DNA of 34,608 nucleotides from Desulfobacteraceae bacterium (lineage in GTDB: Bacteria > Desulfobacterota > Desulfobacteria > Desulfobacterales > Desulfosarcinaceae): positions 1 to 34,608 of the forward strand of contig JAAERL010001148.1 of NCBI GenBank assembly GCA_024230435.1. Reading direction: 5' to 3'. The position numbers and the translations under genes were made by a program. The notes beneath the pieces are model-generated. The model was not told where the DNA came from. It saw only the letters and a list, made by a program, of their open reading frames with translations, and made no database searches. Shown piece by piece: positions 25,001 through 31,701 of this stretch. Positions within the stretch are counted from its first letter, which is position 1, and every line of letters begins with the position of its first letter.

Positions 25001-25958
25001 TGAGTTGGCCGAAAACGGCAGCATCGGCCTGGACAAAGTGACCGGCGCACAGCAAGGCTATTACGATGCCGTACTCATGGACATCCAGATGCCGGTCATG
25101 GACGGCTACGAGGCTACCGGGCGAATCCGCATGTGGGAGTCGGGCCGTCAGCAAAAAGCAATTCCCATCATCGCCCTGACGGCCCATGCCTTAAAGGGCG
25201 AAGACGATAAATGCCGGTCCGCGGGCATGGATGATTTTATTACCAAACCCATTGACGACAACGATTTACGCCGGGTGCTGGCCAAATGGATTACCCCAGG
25301 CAAAAAGATTACGGATCGTGCCCGCCATGACGAACCGGGGCAAAAACCGGACGAAGACAGTATAACCCTGGATACTCAAGGCGCCATAAAGCGGCTTGGA
25401 GGACGAAAATATATCTATCTTAATATTATGCGTGAGTTTGCGTCTGAATTCGATGGGACTGACAAGACCATCGGGCGGTTGATGGCCGATGGAGACACGA
25501 CTGGTGCAAAACGCATAGCCCATAGCTTAAAAGGCGCCGCTTCCCAGACCGGCGCGGTAGCGCTTTCCAAAGCCGCCTTCGAAGTTGAAAAAGCCGTTGC
25601 AGATCAAAGCAACGATTGGCAAAAAGCCTTGGCCCAGCTCAAAACCCGGCTCAAGATTGCCCTCGGCGCCATCAGCGCATACCTGGACACAGAAGACGAG
25701 ACTAAGGTGTCCGGCCCTGGTGATATGCAAGAGCAAACTTCGGACGGCCAAAGTCCCGAACAGGTATTAAGCCACCTGGCCAATTTGCTCGAAACCGGCG
25801 ATATTGAGGCCATAAGTACCTGGAAAACAGCCAAAAGCTTGCTGATCAACTGCGCTGATAACCAGCTGGTGGCTGAATTGGATCAAAAAATCGAACGGCT
25901 CAATTTTCCCGACGCACTAAAGATTTTACGAAAAGTGGAAAAAGTCGAAACAGAATGA
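19023..25958 (+). CDS. Giant STK-ATPase-GAF-hybrid histidine kinase with two REC and HPt
   Basis: A protein of ~2311 residues (numbering from TTG 19023; ATG 19095 gives 2287, and neither start has a good ribosome-binding site). Residues ~34-300 are a Ser/Thr kinase domain with Lys67, HKDITSDN (Asp160) and DFG Asp179. Residues ~331-650 are an AAA-type ATPase with Walker A GYSGIGKS (Lys367) and Walker B VIFLDDLQWAD. Residues ~700-1340 are a long helical, TPR-like region. A GAF domain covers ~1368-1525 and is followed by a coiled coil. HisKA has phospho-His1573 in NMSHEIRTPMN, then HATPase (DTGIGI, GTGLGLAI). Two receivers have Asp1864 and Asp2020. The HPt domain has His2167 in AHSLKGAA, so a full phosphorelay is present in one chain. 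No membrane segment is visible. All key catalytic residues appear intact. Input and output partners are unknown. Confidence 0.92.
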   Translation: MKTNPNQAQQPSIPAYFKTLKIQLMKYQDDKLPNIPGYRISARIHESSNSLVYRGVRDKDGLPVVLKVLKQSHPSLEELTNYRQEYDIMAGLADIKGVAGVLSLEKYINTLMICLEDFGGESLRHWINERGMSLAGQLEFAIRAAEILGQIHRRNIIHKDITSDNLVLNRTTGQLKFIDFGIATRLPREQPTLIDPDAPKGSLMYMSPEQTGRMNRTLDYRTDLYSFGVTLYELFTGKRLFESEDPMELVHSHIAVKPVAPCKVNPELPASISNIILKLLEKAAEERYQSAWGIRADLEKCLADLNKSSTPAPFALAQEDIPDRLRIPEKLYGREKETGALLTAFERVAHSGDAQIIMVSGYSGIGKSLLVKEVSHTLAPKIGYFIYGKFDLFQRNIPYSGLVRAFRELVRQLLTEKDAKLSHWREKLLTALGPNGRIIIDVIAEIELIIGPQPEVPSLRPTESENRFNLVFQNFMQVFCRKEHPLVIFLDDLQWADSATLRLLEHAITDQDNIGLLLIGAFRDSEIDPSHPLAKTLNSMHKANIPVNLIHLKPLEHEHVNQLIADSLHQNRETVRPLTDLVIRKTGGNPFFINRFLHTLYDEDLLIFEMNSKGQYGWQWDIDRIKAVNITDNVVELMIGKLKKLPESAQKTLCLAACAGSLFDLETLSAIYKKTAADTFKDLKPAMIEELILPLSKLEINDDVPQSPAMIVRRMRFLHDRVRQAAYAIIPEDQKQTAHQQIGRLMLQNIAPVDRDEKIFDIVNQLNLGIGLIKTDAERSELASLNLTAGKKARSSIAYAPAFEYLKNAISLLEKDCWEKQYQLTLDIHVEAAKAAYLNSQFEQMETIARSVEDKSKTLLDEVIIHNVRIMSYIAQNRLQDVIKICLSMLKQLGVRIPEKPNKFYILLQLLKTKLIVGAKKEKNFIDLPEMTDPVRLASMRLLVRLLSCAYYVTPELLPLVAFHMTNLSIKHGNSAYSSFAYAIYGVILSNVTGEINSGQRFGRIALTLMERFKAGEIEIRTIVAINSGISIFTKHLRQTLKSLQKNYQSALEAGDHEYAALCAHMYCYNSFYAGKEMTALEHEIAQYDTDISRLGQKTYVNYNKIFHQTVLNLLGESDDPCELAGKVYDERIMLPLHEKANDQNAIWTIYNTKMILWYLFGEYSKAFDATELAAKLSKDNMVTAIYFIFHFYDSLIRLANYSYAEKSNLKKTSLKKTLRKVDANQKKIKKWAPHAPMNYLHRWNLVEAERARVLDHYEKAENYYNQAIALASEHEYTNDEALALELAGRFYLENNRPRIAKAYLRDAHYTYQIWGANAKARHLKNEFPLIQDTLIPWHDTKTVSISTSNSALQRMDLNSVIKAAQTMSGEIVLDRLLSKMMRIVIQSAGAQKGYLLLQKQRQWLIYAECDLNKDDVQVLQLVDVVKSGDLCASIVQYVARTQQTVVLDDAVNQGDFSGEAYIRKRGIRSLLCMPLLHKGELNSILYLENNLTARAFTPKRIQLLKALASQAAISLENALLYENLEEKVVERTKQLEKQNVKLEIQAEELRQSRQEAQAANKTKSDFLANMSHEIRTPMNAVIGLTNVVLKSELTVKQRDYLEKVGIASKGLLNVINDILDFSKVEANQLVLECMPFDLGHVMEQLTDLFSNRVADKDLEMIVTVAPHTPGKFFGDAGRLAQILTNLVANAIKFTERGEIVVAVALATGQPVDRTRLEFTVSDTGIGIDPNAIPGLFSPFTQVETHLARQHEGTGLGLAICRKLTELMGGRIWLESTPGKGSKFCFTVNLEQQKAEQAPIPMLADLRGLRALVVDDSATSRQMLVEILESFNFEVSAVDSGPKALTALKQKSATGQTCQLVMLDWKMPGMSGIETAQRIREMRLTAAEHAHQPGFSKPEPLIIIMVTAYGQLLVQEQTGLANVDRLMLKPIKPSAFFDILIELFNQTKAAGPPLVKRAEYNQMLAGRRLLVVEDNALNRDVALALLSEMGAVVELAENGSIGLDKVTGAQQGYYDAVLMDIQMPVMDGYEATGRIRMWESGRQQKAIPIIALTAHALKGEDDKCRSAGMDDFITKPIDDNDLRRVLAKWITPGKKITDRARHDEPGQKPDEDSITLDTQGAIKRLGGRKYIYLNIMREFASEFDGTDKTIGRLMADGDTTGAKRIAHSLKGAASQTGAVALSKAAFEVEKAVADQSNDWQKALAQLKTRLKIALGAISAYLDTEDETKVSGPGDMQEQTSDGQSPEQVLSHLANLLETGDIEAISTWKTAKSLLINCADNQLVAELDQKIERLNFPDALKILRKVEKVETE

Positions 25959-25987
25959 TATGCAAGATTGATATGCAAGAATAGTAT
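25957..25987 (+). repeat. Tandem GATATGCAAGA and possible MITE fragment
   Basis: GATATGCAAGA occurs at 25957-25967 and 25970-25980. The second copy continues as ATAGTAT. This resembles the right part of MITE copy A (GACATGCAAGATAGTAT). The stretch lies between the stops of the convergent giant kinase and mntP genes. It is too short to be sure of origin. Confidence 0.35.
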
Positions 25988-25998
25988 CCAAAATTGAT

Positions 25999-26577
25999 TT
26001 ACATGGCATTGAACACACCGTGCTCACGCAAGATGTTCAACCCAATCAAAATTAACACCAGCGCGCCAAAGGCATCTGCATAACGCCGCATAAAATCAGC
26101 TTTGGCAGCATGCTTTCCAAGATGCATACCGATTGTGGTAAAAACACAGGCCACTGCCCCGATCACAGCCGCAGGCGCCCAGATCGAAACATTTATCATA
26201 GACAGCGTCAGGCCAACCGCCAAAGCGTCAAGACTCGTTGCCACTGAAAGCATGACCATGGCAACGCCTTTTGTAGGATCTTTAACACGCTTATCATCTT
26301 CTTTCTTACTCAGAGCCTGCCGTAGCATTCCCTGGGATATAAAAAGCAATAGCCCAAATGCAATCCAATGGTCATACAGGGCAATCATGTCTCGAACCGT
26401 TAGCCCCGCATACCAGCCTATTACAGGCATAGCAGCCTGGAAAAAACCGAAATGCCAGGCCAGCCTGAAATTCTGGCGGAATCCAACCCTTCCCAGAGTT
26501 ATACCTGCTGCAATGGCAACGGCAAATGCATCCATCGCAAGTGCGACAGCTATTGCGCATATGTTAATCAGACTCAA
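25999..26577 (-). CDS. mntP: Manganese efflux pump MntP
   Basis: A 192-residue inner-membrane protein with six predicted membrane segments. The two family repeats are clear: ALAMDAFAVAIAAG near the N-terminus (Asp16) and SVATSLDALAVGLTL in the second half (Asp near 116). These acidic residues are part of the metal pathway. It exports Mn2+ and protects against excess manganese. The gene is monocistronic and convergent with the giant kinase. I looked in the ~120 bases upstream for the yybP-ykoY manganese riboswitch and do not see it; a TATAAT on the minus strand at 26644-26639 could be a -10 box. Confidence 0.95.
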   Translation of the reverse strand: MSLINICAIAVALAMDAFAVAIAAGITLGRVGFRQNFRLAWHFGFFQAAMPVIGWYAGLTVRDMIALYDHWIAFGLLLFISQGMLRQALSKKEDDKRVKDPTKGVAMVMLSVATSLDALAVGLTLSMINVSIWAPAAVIGAVACVFTTIGMHLGKHAAKADFMRRYADAFGALVLILIGLNILREHGVFNAM

Positions 26578-27102
26578 ATTTAAACCTCAAATACTCCGAC
26601 CCTGGTGGCGCCTACATATATAATGCTTATCATAGCACATTATAGTTTATTGCTCTGGTAACATAGTGTCACAAAAACAACAATAACGCGTTTTTCGCAC
26701 CCCAGGGCAATCGCATGCAGCGCCTTGACGCTTAACGCGCCTAATACAACCTGCAATCGCAAGATGCGAACATTTGGTGTGAAATACCAAAAATTAACTT
26801 CGAGCGCAAACGCCCAACCAGACCGTATTAACGCACTATTTCAGGTGCTAAGATCGTAGGCCGAATTAACGTTCCATCAATCCGGCAAAGGCAGTCCGCG
26901 AACTTAAAAACTGGTGATCACTGGCAATGTTGGCGGGCAGATAAAACAAAAAACACGTTGCGTAAACCAAATACATTTTTTATTAAACGTTTAATATCCT
27001 AAAGAAGATGTTTTATGATGCCAAAAAGGCCCGCGCGAAAATGCCTGATCAAACCGTATTTACCGAATCCGGCCATCCGGCCAAAAAGAAAAGGATGGAA
27101 AA
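26578..27102. other. Long intergenic region without a recognised gene
   Basis: About 525 bases between mntP and the small Cys-rich gene. No convincing reading frame, tRNA or terminator is visible. A short basic frame (27014-27121, about 35 residues) overlaps the next gene start and is probably chance. The palindrome GGCGCC and several GCGTTAA/TTAACGC words between 26685 and 26875 are the only notable patterns. Confidence 0.4.
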
Positions 27103-27366
27103 ATGGACCAATGGGAAGATAAATTATCGTGTGCAACCGCCTGCCAACGTTGCAGTGCGCCCTTGAAAAATGATCAAAAACGCATTTTATCCGTATACGA
27201 CCATGAGCCGATATGCATGCAATGCAAGCAAGAGGAAGAAAGCCGCCCCGACTTTGAGGACGTATCAAAACAAATGATTGGCGCATGCATGGCCGAAACC
27301 GAAATATTATACGGCGATCCCGGCGGATACTGCTATCATCATTTCTATCCGTTTACATGCAAATAG
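27103..27366 (+). CDS. Small Cys-rich protein, probable metal-binding
   Basis: An 87-residue soluble protein. Two Cys pairs, CQRC near residue 14 and CMQC near residue 38, are about 24 residues apart, a zinc-ribbon-like arrangement. Additional Cys and His residues lie at the C-terminus (GYCYHHFYPFTCK). AAAGGATGG lies just before ATG 27103. The central MIGACMAETE and the GDPGGYC motif look conserved in style, suggesting a real lineage-specific family. I do not recognise a named family with certainty. Possible roles include metal storage, regulation or a small assembly factor. No operon partner is nearby. Confidence 0.7.
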   Translation: MDQWEDKLSCATACQRCSAPLKNDQKRILSVYDHEPICMQCKQEEESRPDFEDVSKQMIGACMAETEILYGDPGGYCYHHFYPFTCK

Positions 27367-27375
27367 GCGGAACCT

Positions 27376-27449
27376 TTTGCCTGCCGCTGCCTAAAAAACC
27401 AGGCAAACCAAAAATATTTATTAGGGGCCTGCGCCGATAAGCGCGGCCC
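27376..27449 (+). terminator. Two hairpins after the Cys-rich gene
   Basis: TTTGCCT (27376-27382) pairs with AGGCAAA (27401-27407). Further on, GGGCC-T-GCGC (27425-27434) pairs with GCGC-GGCCC (27441-27449) around CGATAA. The second is a strong GC stem followed by only TT. They probably help end transcription of the small gene, but neither is a textbook intrinsic terminator. Confidence 0.45.
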
Positions 27450-27638
27450 TTGAATCGGTGTTACCAAAACCCGGACCTATGACACCTCTTCCAAGCTGTG
27501 GTTCCAACCCCTGCCTCTTGCGAATACAAAGTATCGTAGCATTGATATGTTTGTCAGGCTAACAGCCATGCATGTTTCGGCGAACTGCCAATAGCTTATC
27601 CAAGGGGCAAAAAACTATAAAAAAGCAAAAAATTGTTA

Positions 27639-27665
27639 TTGACATATAATCGTCATTATTATAAA
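27639..27665 (+). promoter_or_regulatory. Possible promoter of a long capsule leader
   Basis: TTGACA (27639-27644) and TATAAA (27660-27665) are 15 bases apart, shorter than ideal. If used, it would start a ~500-base leader before kdsB. Confidence 0.3.
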
Positions 27666-27870
27666 AATCCAGATGCTGTTATTCAGAGATATAACAATTA
27701 AGTGACGATGATTTTTAGGCAAGCGTTAAAATTAGTTAAATAATAGTGAATATTTGGGTTGATTATTTGAACCTGGTGGTATTGCTTGTGCAGATTGGAA
27801 ATATGATTTTCATACATTAAAAAGTATTTCCATTAAGTCTAAATGCTAATCATAAGGGAAAAATTGAAAC

Positions 27871-27904
27871 CTTGTTTGGCAACGGCGCCAACGCACAAAA
27901 CAAG
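27871..27904 (+). ncRNA. Candidate structured leader element
   Basis: CTTGT-TTGGC (27871-27880) pairs with GCCAA (27887-27891) and ACAAG (27900-27904), giving a two-stage hairpin with an internal loop. It lies ~70 bases before a terminator in the gene-free region upstream of kdsB. I compared it by eye with the cyclic-di-GMP (GEMM) riboswitch core and it does not match. Whether it is a functional RNA is unknown. Confidence 0.3.
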
Positions 27905-27973
27905 CAGTCCTACCGATTTATCAGGTTTGGCAATTACTTAATTTAAAAAATAGCCCATGAATACCATAAGCGG

Positions 27974-28008
27974 AAATGGGTAGTGTCGATTGAAATACCC
28001 GTTTTTTT
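27974..28008 (+). terminator. Intrinsic terminator upstream of kdsB
   Basis: AAATGGGTA (27974-27982) pairs with TACCCGTTT (27996-28004) with one G-T pair, followed by a T tract to 28008. No gene ends here, the nearest upstream stop being at 27366. It therefore ends either a leader or a small RNA, and kdsB starts 173 bases later. Confidence 0.6.
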
Positions 28009-28051
28009 ATGAATAGGTGTATTTATGGATGTTGCTTTAATCTAATACCGT

Positions 28052-28084
28052 ATAGCGGGAGAAGTGTTTTCATGATACCGCTAT
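28052..28084 (+). promoter_or_regulatory. Inverted repeat upstream of kdsB
   Basis: ATAGCGG (28052-28058) and CCGCTAT (28078-28084) form a 7-bp stem with a 19-base loop. Possible operator or leader hairpin; function unknown. Confidence 0.35.
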
Positions 28085-28136
28085 TACAAAAACTCTATTT
28101 TAGACTAAAGCGAAACAGGCAAGATCTTTGCTACAA

Positions 28137-28172
28137 TTGGTTATAAAATTGGTTGTAGAACTGGTTGTTACA
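28137..28172 (+). repeat. Three tandem 12-bp repeats before kdsB
   Basis: The pattern TTGGTT(A/G)TA(A/G)AA begins at 28137, 28149 and 28161 (the last as CTGGTT), an exact 12-base period. It ends 8 bases before ATG 28181. It covers the place where the ribosome-binding site should be, and no strong Shine-Dalgarno is visible. Confidence 0.5.
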
Positions 28173-28180
28173 GGCTAATT

Positions 28181-28978
28181 ATGCGTACATTGATTGTTAT
28201 ACCGGCTCGCTATGCTTCTTCACGGTTTCCAGGCAAGCCCTTGGCGGATATTTGCGGCAAACCCATGATTCAACATGTCTATGAACGCGCTTGTTGCGCA
28301 CGATCAGCAGACAGAGCCATTGTCGCCACGGATGATAATCGCATTGCCAATGCCGTTAAGCGCTTTGGCGGTGAAGCAATGATGACATCGCCTGACCATC
28401 GATCCGGTACGGATCGTGTGGTGGAAGTGTCTAAAAAAATTCAAGCCCAGGTCTACATCAATGTCCAGGGTGATGAACCGCTGATCAGGCCGGACGATAT
28501 TGATCGTCTCGCTGATGCAATGCACGCATCTGCTGAGAATAAGATTATGACGCTATACCATCCTATTGACGCCCAGGAAGCGCAGGATATCAATACGGTA
28601 AAGTTAATAACAACCCATAGCGGCAATATTTTATATTTCAGCCGGCTGCCAATACCTTTCATGGCCCCGCATGCTCAAAAATCCAGATACATGAAGCATA
28701 TCGGAATTTATGCTTATCGTTCCGAGCTGTTATGCAAATACAGCCAGATACCGGCTTCAGAACTGGAAAGCATGGAATGCCTGGAACAGCTGCGGTTGCT
28801 GCAAGCCGACGTACCGATTGGCGGCATACAAACCAGGCGCACCGGACCGGGAGTGGATACGCCTAACGATATTGAGCAAGTAGAGAAAATGATACACTCA
28901 GAGTTTTATGATGCCAGCAGTGCGGAAAACGGCATTTGCATTAATAAGAATCAAAAAACAGTCATGACGGCATTTTAA
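28181..28978 (+). CDS. kdsB: CMP-Kdo synthetase (3-deoxy-manno-octulosonate cytidylyltransferase)
   Basis: A 265-residue nucleotidyltransferase that activates Kdo with CTP to CMP-Kdo. It opens with VIPARYASSRFPGKPLADI, then has IVATDDNRI, HRSGTDRVVEV, YINVQGDEPLI and MKHIGIYAYR, all KdsB signatures. The metal-binding Asp is in QGDEP. In group-2 capsule loci this enzyme is called KpsU and provides Kdo for the linker on which capsule chains are built. Here it heads a kpsM-T-E-D-like export set, so the capsule role is more likely than general lipopolysaccharide synthesis. It may be a second copy in the genome. Start ATG 28181 matches the family start. Confidence 0.93.
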   Translation: MRTLIVIPARYASSRFPGKPLADICGKPMIQHVYERACCARSADRAIVATDDNRIANAVKRFGGEAMMTSPDHRSGTDRVVEVSKKIQAQVYINVQGDEPLIRPDDIDRLADAMHASAENKIMTLYHPIDAQEAQDINTVKLITTHSGNILYFSRLPIPFMAPHAQKSRYMKHIGIYAYRSELLCKYSQIPASELESMECLEQLRLLQADVPIGGIQTRRTGPGVDTPNDIEQVEKMIHSEFYDASSAENGICINKNQKTVMTAF

Positions 28979-29052
28979 ATTATTATTCTATCAATAATCG
29001 TAATTCGAATTCATCCACCGTTGATAAAAACGGATTATGGTGGAATCTGGAA

Positions 29053-29832
29053 ATGGAAACTAGAACTTGCTGGCAAATACAAAAAGCAGTCGTTAATGCC
29101 CTGTTTTTACGCGAGCTGAAAACAAGGTTCGGCTCTCAAAAATTCGGCTATTTTTGGGCCATCATGGAACCGGCGGCAATAATTGCCGTGTTTTGGGTCA
29201 TGTTCGGTCTTTCTTTACGCAAAACACTGCCGGGAATTGATTATCCCATGTTTCTTATGACTGGCATGCTTCCATGGCAGCTTTTTGCAAATATTACCAA
29301 TCGATCAATGGCGGCGTTTGAGGCAAACCGGGGGTTGTTCAACTACCGTCAGGTCAAACCTATCGATCCCTTGATAGCAAGGGTATTTGTTGAAGGCTTG
29401 GTCTATTTCACCGTTTTTTTGCTATTCATGTCGCTTGGTAAATTCCTCGGATTCGATGCAGCTATAGATGATATCTTTGGCCTGTCTTTAATATTGGCGC
29501 AATTGCTCTTTTTTTCTTTCAGTTTTGGATTGTTGTGCGCCGTGATTGGCACATTTTCGGAAAATTATACAAAAATAATTAAGATTATGTTGCGTCCCCT
29601 CTTTTTTTCATCGGGGATTTTTTTTACGGTCGCCACTGTGCCAGATAAGTACAAATGGTTGCTCTTGTGGAATCCGATACTTCATTTTATGGAGCTGATA
29701 AGAACTTACTACTTTGCGGCATTTCAAACCCAGGATGCCAGCCGGATATACACGATATTCTGGACTGTAGGCGTTTCGATCCTTGCACTGTGGCTATACT
29801 CTAAACTGAAAAATAAAATCATAGCATCATGA
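29053..29832 (+). CDS. kpsM: Capsule ABC transporter permease (KpsM-like)
   Basis: A 259-residue ABC-2-type permease with about six membrane segments. The N-terminal FLRELKTRFGSQKFGYFWAI and the following MEPAA motif are typical of polysaccharide exporters. LTGMLPW-like MTGMLPWQLF and the C-terminal WNPILHFMELIR are further family marks. It carries capsule polysaccharide across the inner membrane together with the ATPase encoded next. Its TGA overlaps the ATPase ATG as ATGA, so the two are translationally coupled. The gap to kdsB is 74 bases. Confidence 0.92.
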   Translation: METRTCWQIQKAVVNALFLRELKTRFGSQKFGYFWAIMEPAAIIAVFWVMFGLSLRKTLPGIDYPMFLMTGMLPWQLFANITNRSMAAFEANRGLFNYRQVKPIDPLIARVFVEGLVYFTVFLLFMSLGKFLGFDAAIDDIFGLSLILAQLLFFSFSFGLLCAVIGTFSENYTKIIKIMLRPLFFSSGIFFTVATVPDKYKWLLLWNPILHFMELIRTYYFAAFQTQDASRIYTIFWTVGVSILALWLYSKLKNKIIAS

Positions 29833-30488
29833 TCCGTCTTGAGAAAGTAACGAAATATTTTCAAACCAAAACCGGCCGCAAGTACATCATGAAAGATGTT
29901 TGCCTGGATATACCATCGGGAGTCAATATAGGTATTCTGGGCCTGAATGGAGCAGGAAAATCAACATTATTAAAAATGGTAGGCGGAATTGATTTTCCCA
30001 ATTCAGGAAAGATTGAATCGGATATGAATCTTTCCTGGCCTTTAAGTCTTACAGGCGGATTTCAGGGCAGTCTTACCGGCAAAGAAAATGCAAAACTTAT
30101 ATGCCGGCTTTATAGTAAAACAGACAAGGATGTTAAACGCGCTCTTGATTTTATATTTGAATTCAGTGAGCTGGGAGACTATTTCGCCATGCCGGTAAAG
30201 ACTTACTCATCAGGTATGCGCGCCCGCCTTGGATTTGCCATGAGCTTGGCGTTTGATTTCGATTGCTACCTTATTGATGAAATTCTTTCTGTAGGGGACA
30301 AAAAATTTAAAAAAAAATGCATGTCGGCTTTCAACGACCTCACTGTAAAACGCTGTATAATGCTGGTTAGCCACAATACTAAGGTGCTTAAAAAAATGTG
30401 TAATGCCGGAATAGTTTTGGAAAATGGAGAATTAAACTATTTCGAAGATATGGATAACGCCGTAAAATATTATCAAAGTCAATTGTGA
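29829..30488 (+). CDS. kpsT: Capsule ABC transporter ATPase (KpsT-like)
   Basis: A 219-residue ATPase subunit. Walker A is GLNGAGKS (38-45, Lys44). The ABC signature is the shortened SSGMRAR (127-133) typical of polysaccharide exporters. Walker B is YLIDE (147-151, catalytic Glu151) and the switch His is in VSHN. Its length fits KpsT, without the extra C-terminal carbohydrate-binding domain of Wzt-type proteins, so chain-end recognition by this subunit is not expected. It partners with the overlapping permease gene product. Confidence 0.94.
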   Translation: MIRLEKVTKYFQTKTGRKYIMKDVCLDIPSGVNIGILGLNGAGKSTLLKMVGGIDFPNSGKIESDMNLSWPLSLTGGFQGSLTGKENAKLICRLYSKTDKDVKRALDFIFEFSELGDYFAMPVKTYSSGMRARLGFAMSLAFDFDCYLIDEILSVGDKKFKKKCMSAFNDLTVKRCIMLVSHNTKVLKKMCNAGIVLENGELNYFEDMDNAVKYYQSQL

Positions 30489-30570
30489 ACGCTGCTTTAC
30501 TTGAAGTTGCGCGGAGTTCTTAATAGAACGGGCTACAGACATCATTTGTGTTAAGGATATTGTAAGAAAA

Positions 30571-31698
30571 TTGTTTTCTTTTAAAAGATACATCAATAAA
30601 GAAAAAATAAAAAATATCAAAAAAAAGATAAAAAAAAGGCAGGCTATTATTATAATACCTTTTTGCCTGGTCCTCATTTATCTTATCTTGATTTGCGTCG
30701 AAAAATATCGCTCGGAATCAAGTTATATTATACGGGATTTATCATCTCCGGAAAATTTCGGAATCGAACTTGGAATATTCGGCGGCGGGTTATCCTCTCA
30801 GCAGCAAGACGCCAATATCGTTGTGGAATATTTACAATCAATGGATATGCTTAAAAAAGTCGAGCAGAAATTCAAACTCCGCGAACACTACACCAGTGGA
30901 CAAACGGATATTTTGGAACGGCTGTTTTATTTTTCTTCAGACGAAGATTTTTTAAATCTATACCGGAAACATCTTAGTATCATTATTGATGAGTTGTCGG
31001 GCATAACTCATATTTACTTTGAAAGCACGGACAGGCGGCTATCCAGACAAATATTGTCATTTTTATTAAAAGAAGGTGAGGCTTTTCTTAACAGTCTGAA
31101 TCACCAACGCGCTGAGAAAAAAATAACCTTTGCAGCCTCACAATTGACTCAGAACAAAGTCAAACTGGACCAGGCCATATCCCGGCTGAAGGAATTCCAG
31201 AACCAGAACAGTATCGTAGATCCTTCAGCAGATGTTGCCGTAAATAACAGTATTATTTCAAGTCTTGAAGCTTCTATCGTTGAAAAAACGGCTGAATACA
31301 ATCAGCTAATCAGCTATATGGCGCCGGATACCATAGACGCCTTGAAATTGAAAAAATTAATTCAAGAGCTCAAGACGGCCCTGAGAAAAACCAAATCCAA
31401 ATTATCAGGCTCTAAAAATGTCCAATTAAACGACCTGATATTTGAATTTCAGAAACTGAAAAACGAGGTCGATTTTGCAACGGAGGTTTATAAAAAAACC
31501 ATTGTTCAACATGAAATCAGCAAAATTGAAGCTCTGCAGATATCAAAAATTTTCGAAGTAATTGCTGCTCCAAGCCTCCCTGATGGGCACATTTACCCAA
31601 ACAGACTTAAAATCCTGATGATGACAGCTCTGCTTTTAGCTGGAACAAATAAAATAGCTGGACTGATTTGGGCGATTATAAAAGATCACAAGGATTAA
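30571..31698 (+). CDS. kpsE: Capsule polysaccharide co-polymerase (KpsE-like)
   Basis: A ~375-residue inner-membrane protein with a periplasmic coiled-coil core. There is a basic N-terminus, a first membrane segment (IIIIPFCLVLIYLILICV), and long helical stretches around residues 160-310 (ASQLTQNKVKLDQAISRLKEFQ). A second membrane segment near residue 350 is preceded by the proline-rich PSLPDGHIYPNR, as in PCP-family proteins. It is thought to link the ABC exporter to the outer-membrane exporter. The start is TTG 30571, since no ATG or GTG lies in frame nearby; AAGGA lies 13 bases upstream, so the start is somewhat uncertain. The gap to the next ATG is three bases. Confidence 0.88.
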   Translation: MFSFKRYINKEKIKNIKKKIKKRQAIIIIPFCLVLIYLILICVEKYRSESSYIIRDLSSPENFGIELGIFGGGLSSQQQDANIVVEYLQSMDMLKKVEQKFKLREHYTSGQTDILERLFYFSSDEDFLNLYRKHLSIIIDELSGITHIYFESTDRRLSRQILSFLLKEGEAFLNSLNHQRAEKKITFAASQLTQNKVKLDQAISRLKEFQNQNSIVDPSADVAVNNSIISSLEASIVEKTAEYNQLISYMAPDTIDALKLKKLIQELKTALRKTKSKLSGSKNVQLNDLIFEFQKLKNEVDFATEVYKKTIVQHEISKIEALQISKIFEVIAAPSLPDGHIYPNRLKILMMTALLLAGTNKIAGLIWAIIKDHKD

Positions 31699-31701
31699 TT
31701 G

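Noticed and set aside
26578-26700. yybP-ykoY manganese riboswitch upstream of mntP
   Set aside because: The conserved purine-rich loops and paired arms are not visible; only a possible TATAAT box is present.
27014-27121. Basic 35-codon frame upstream of the Cys-rich gene
   Set aside because: It overlaps the next gene start out of frame, has no ribosome-binding site and looks like chance.
27836-27950. Cyclic-di-GMP (GEMM) riboswitch upstream of the capsule genes
   Set aside because: The conserved core around GGGCAAA and GACGCAAAGCC is absent despite local AAGGG and ACGCAC words.
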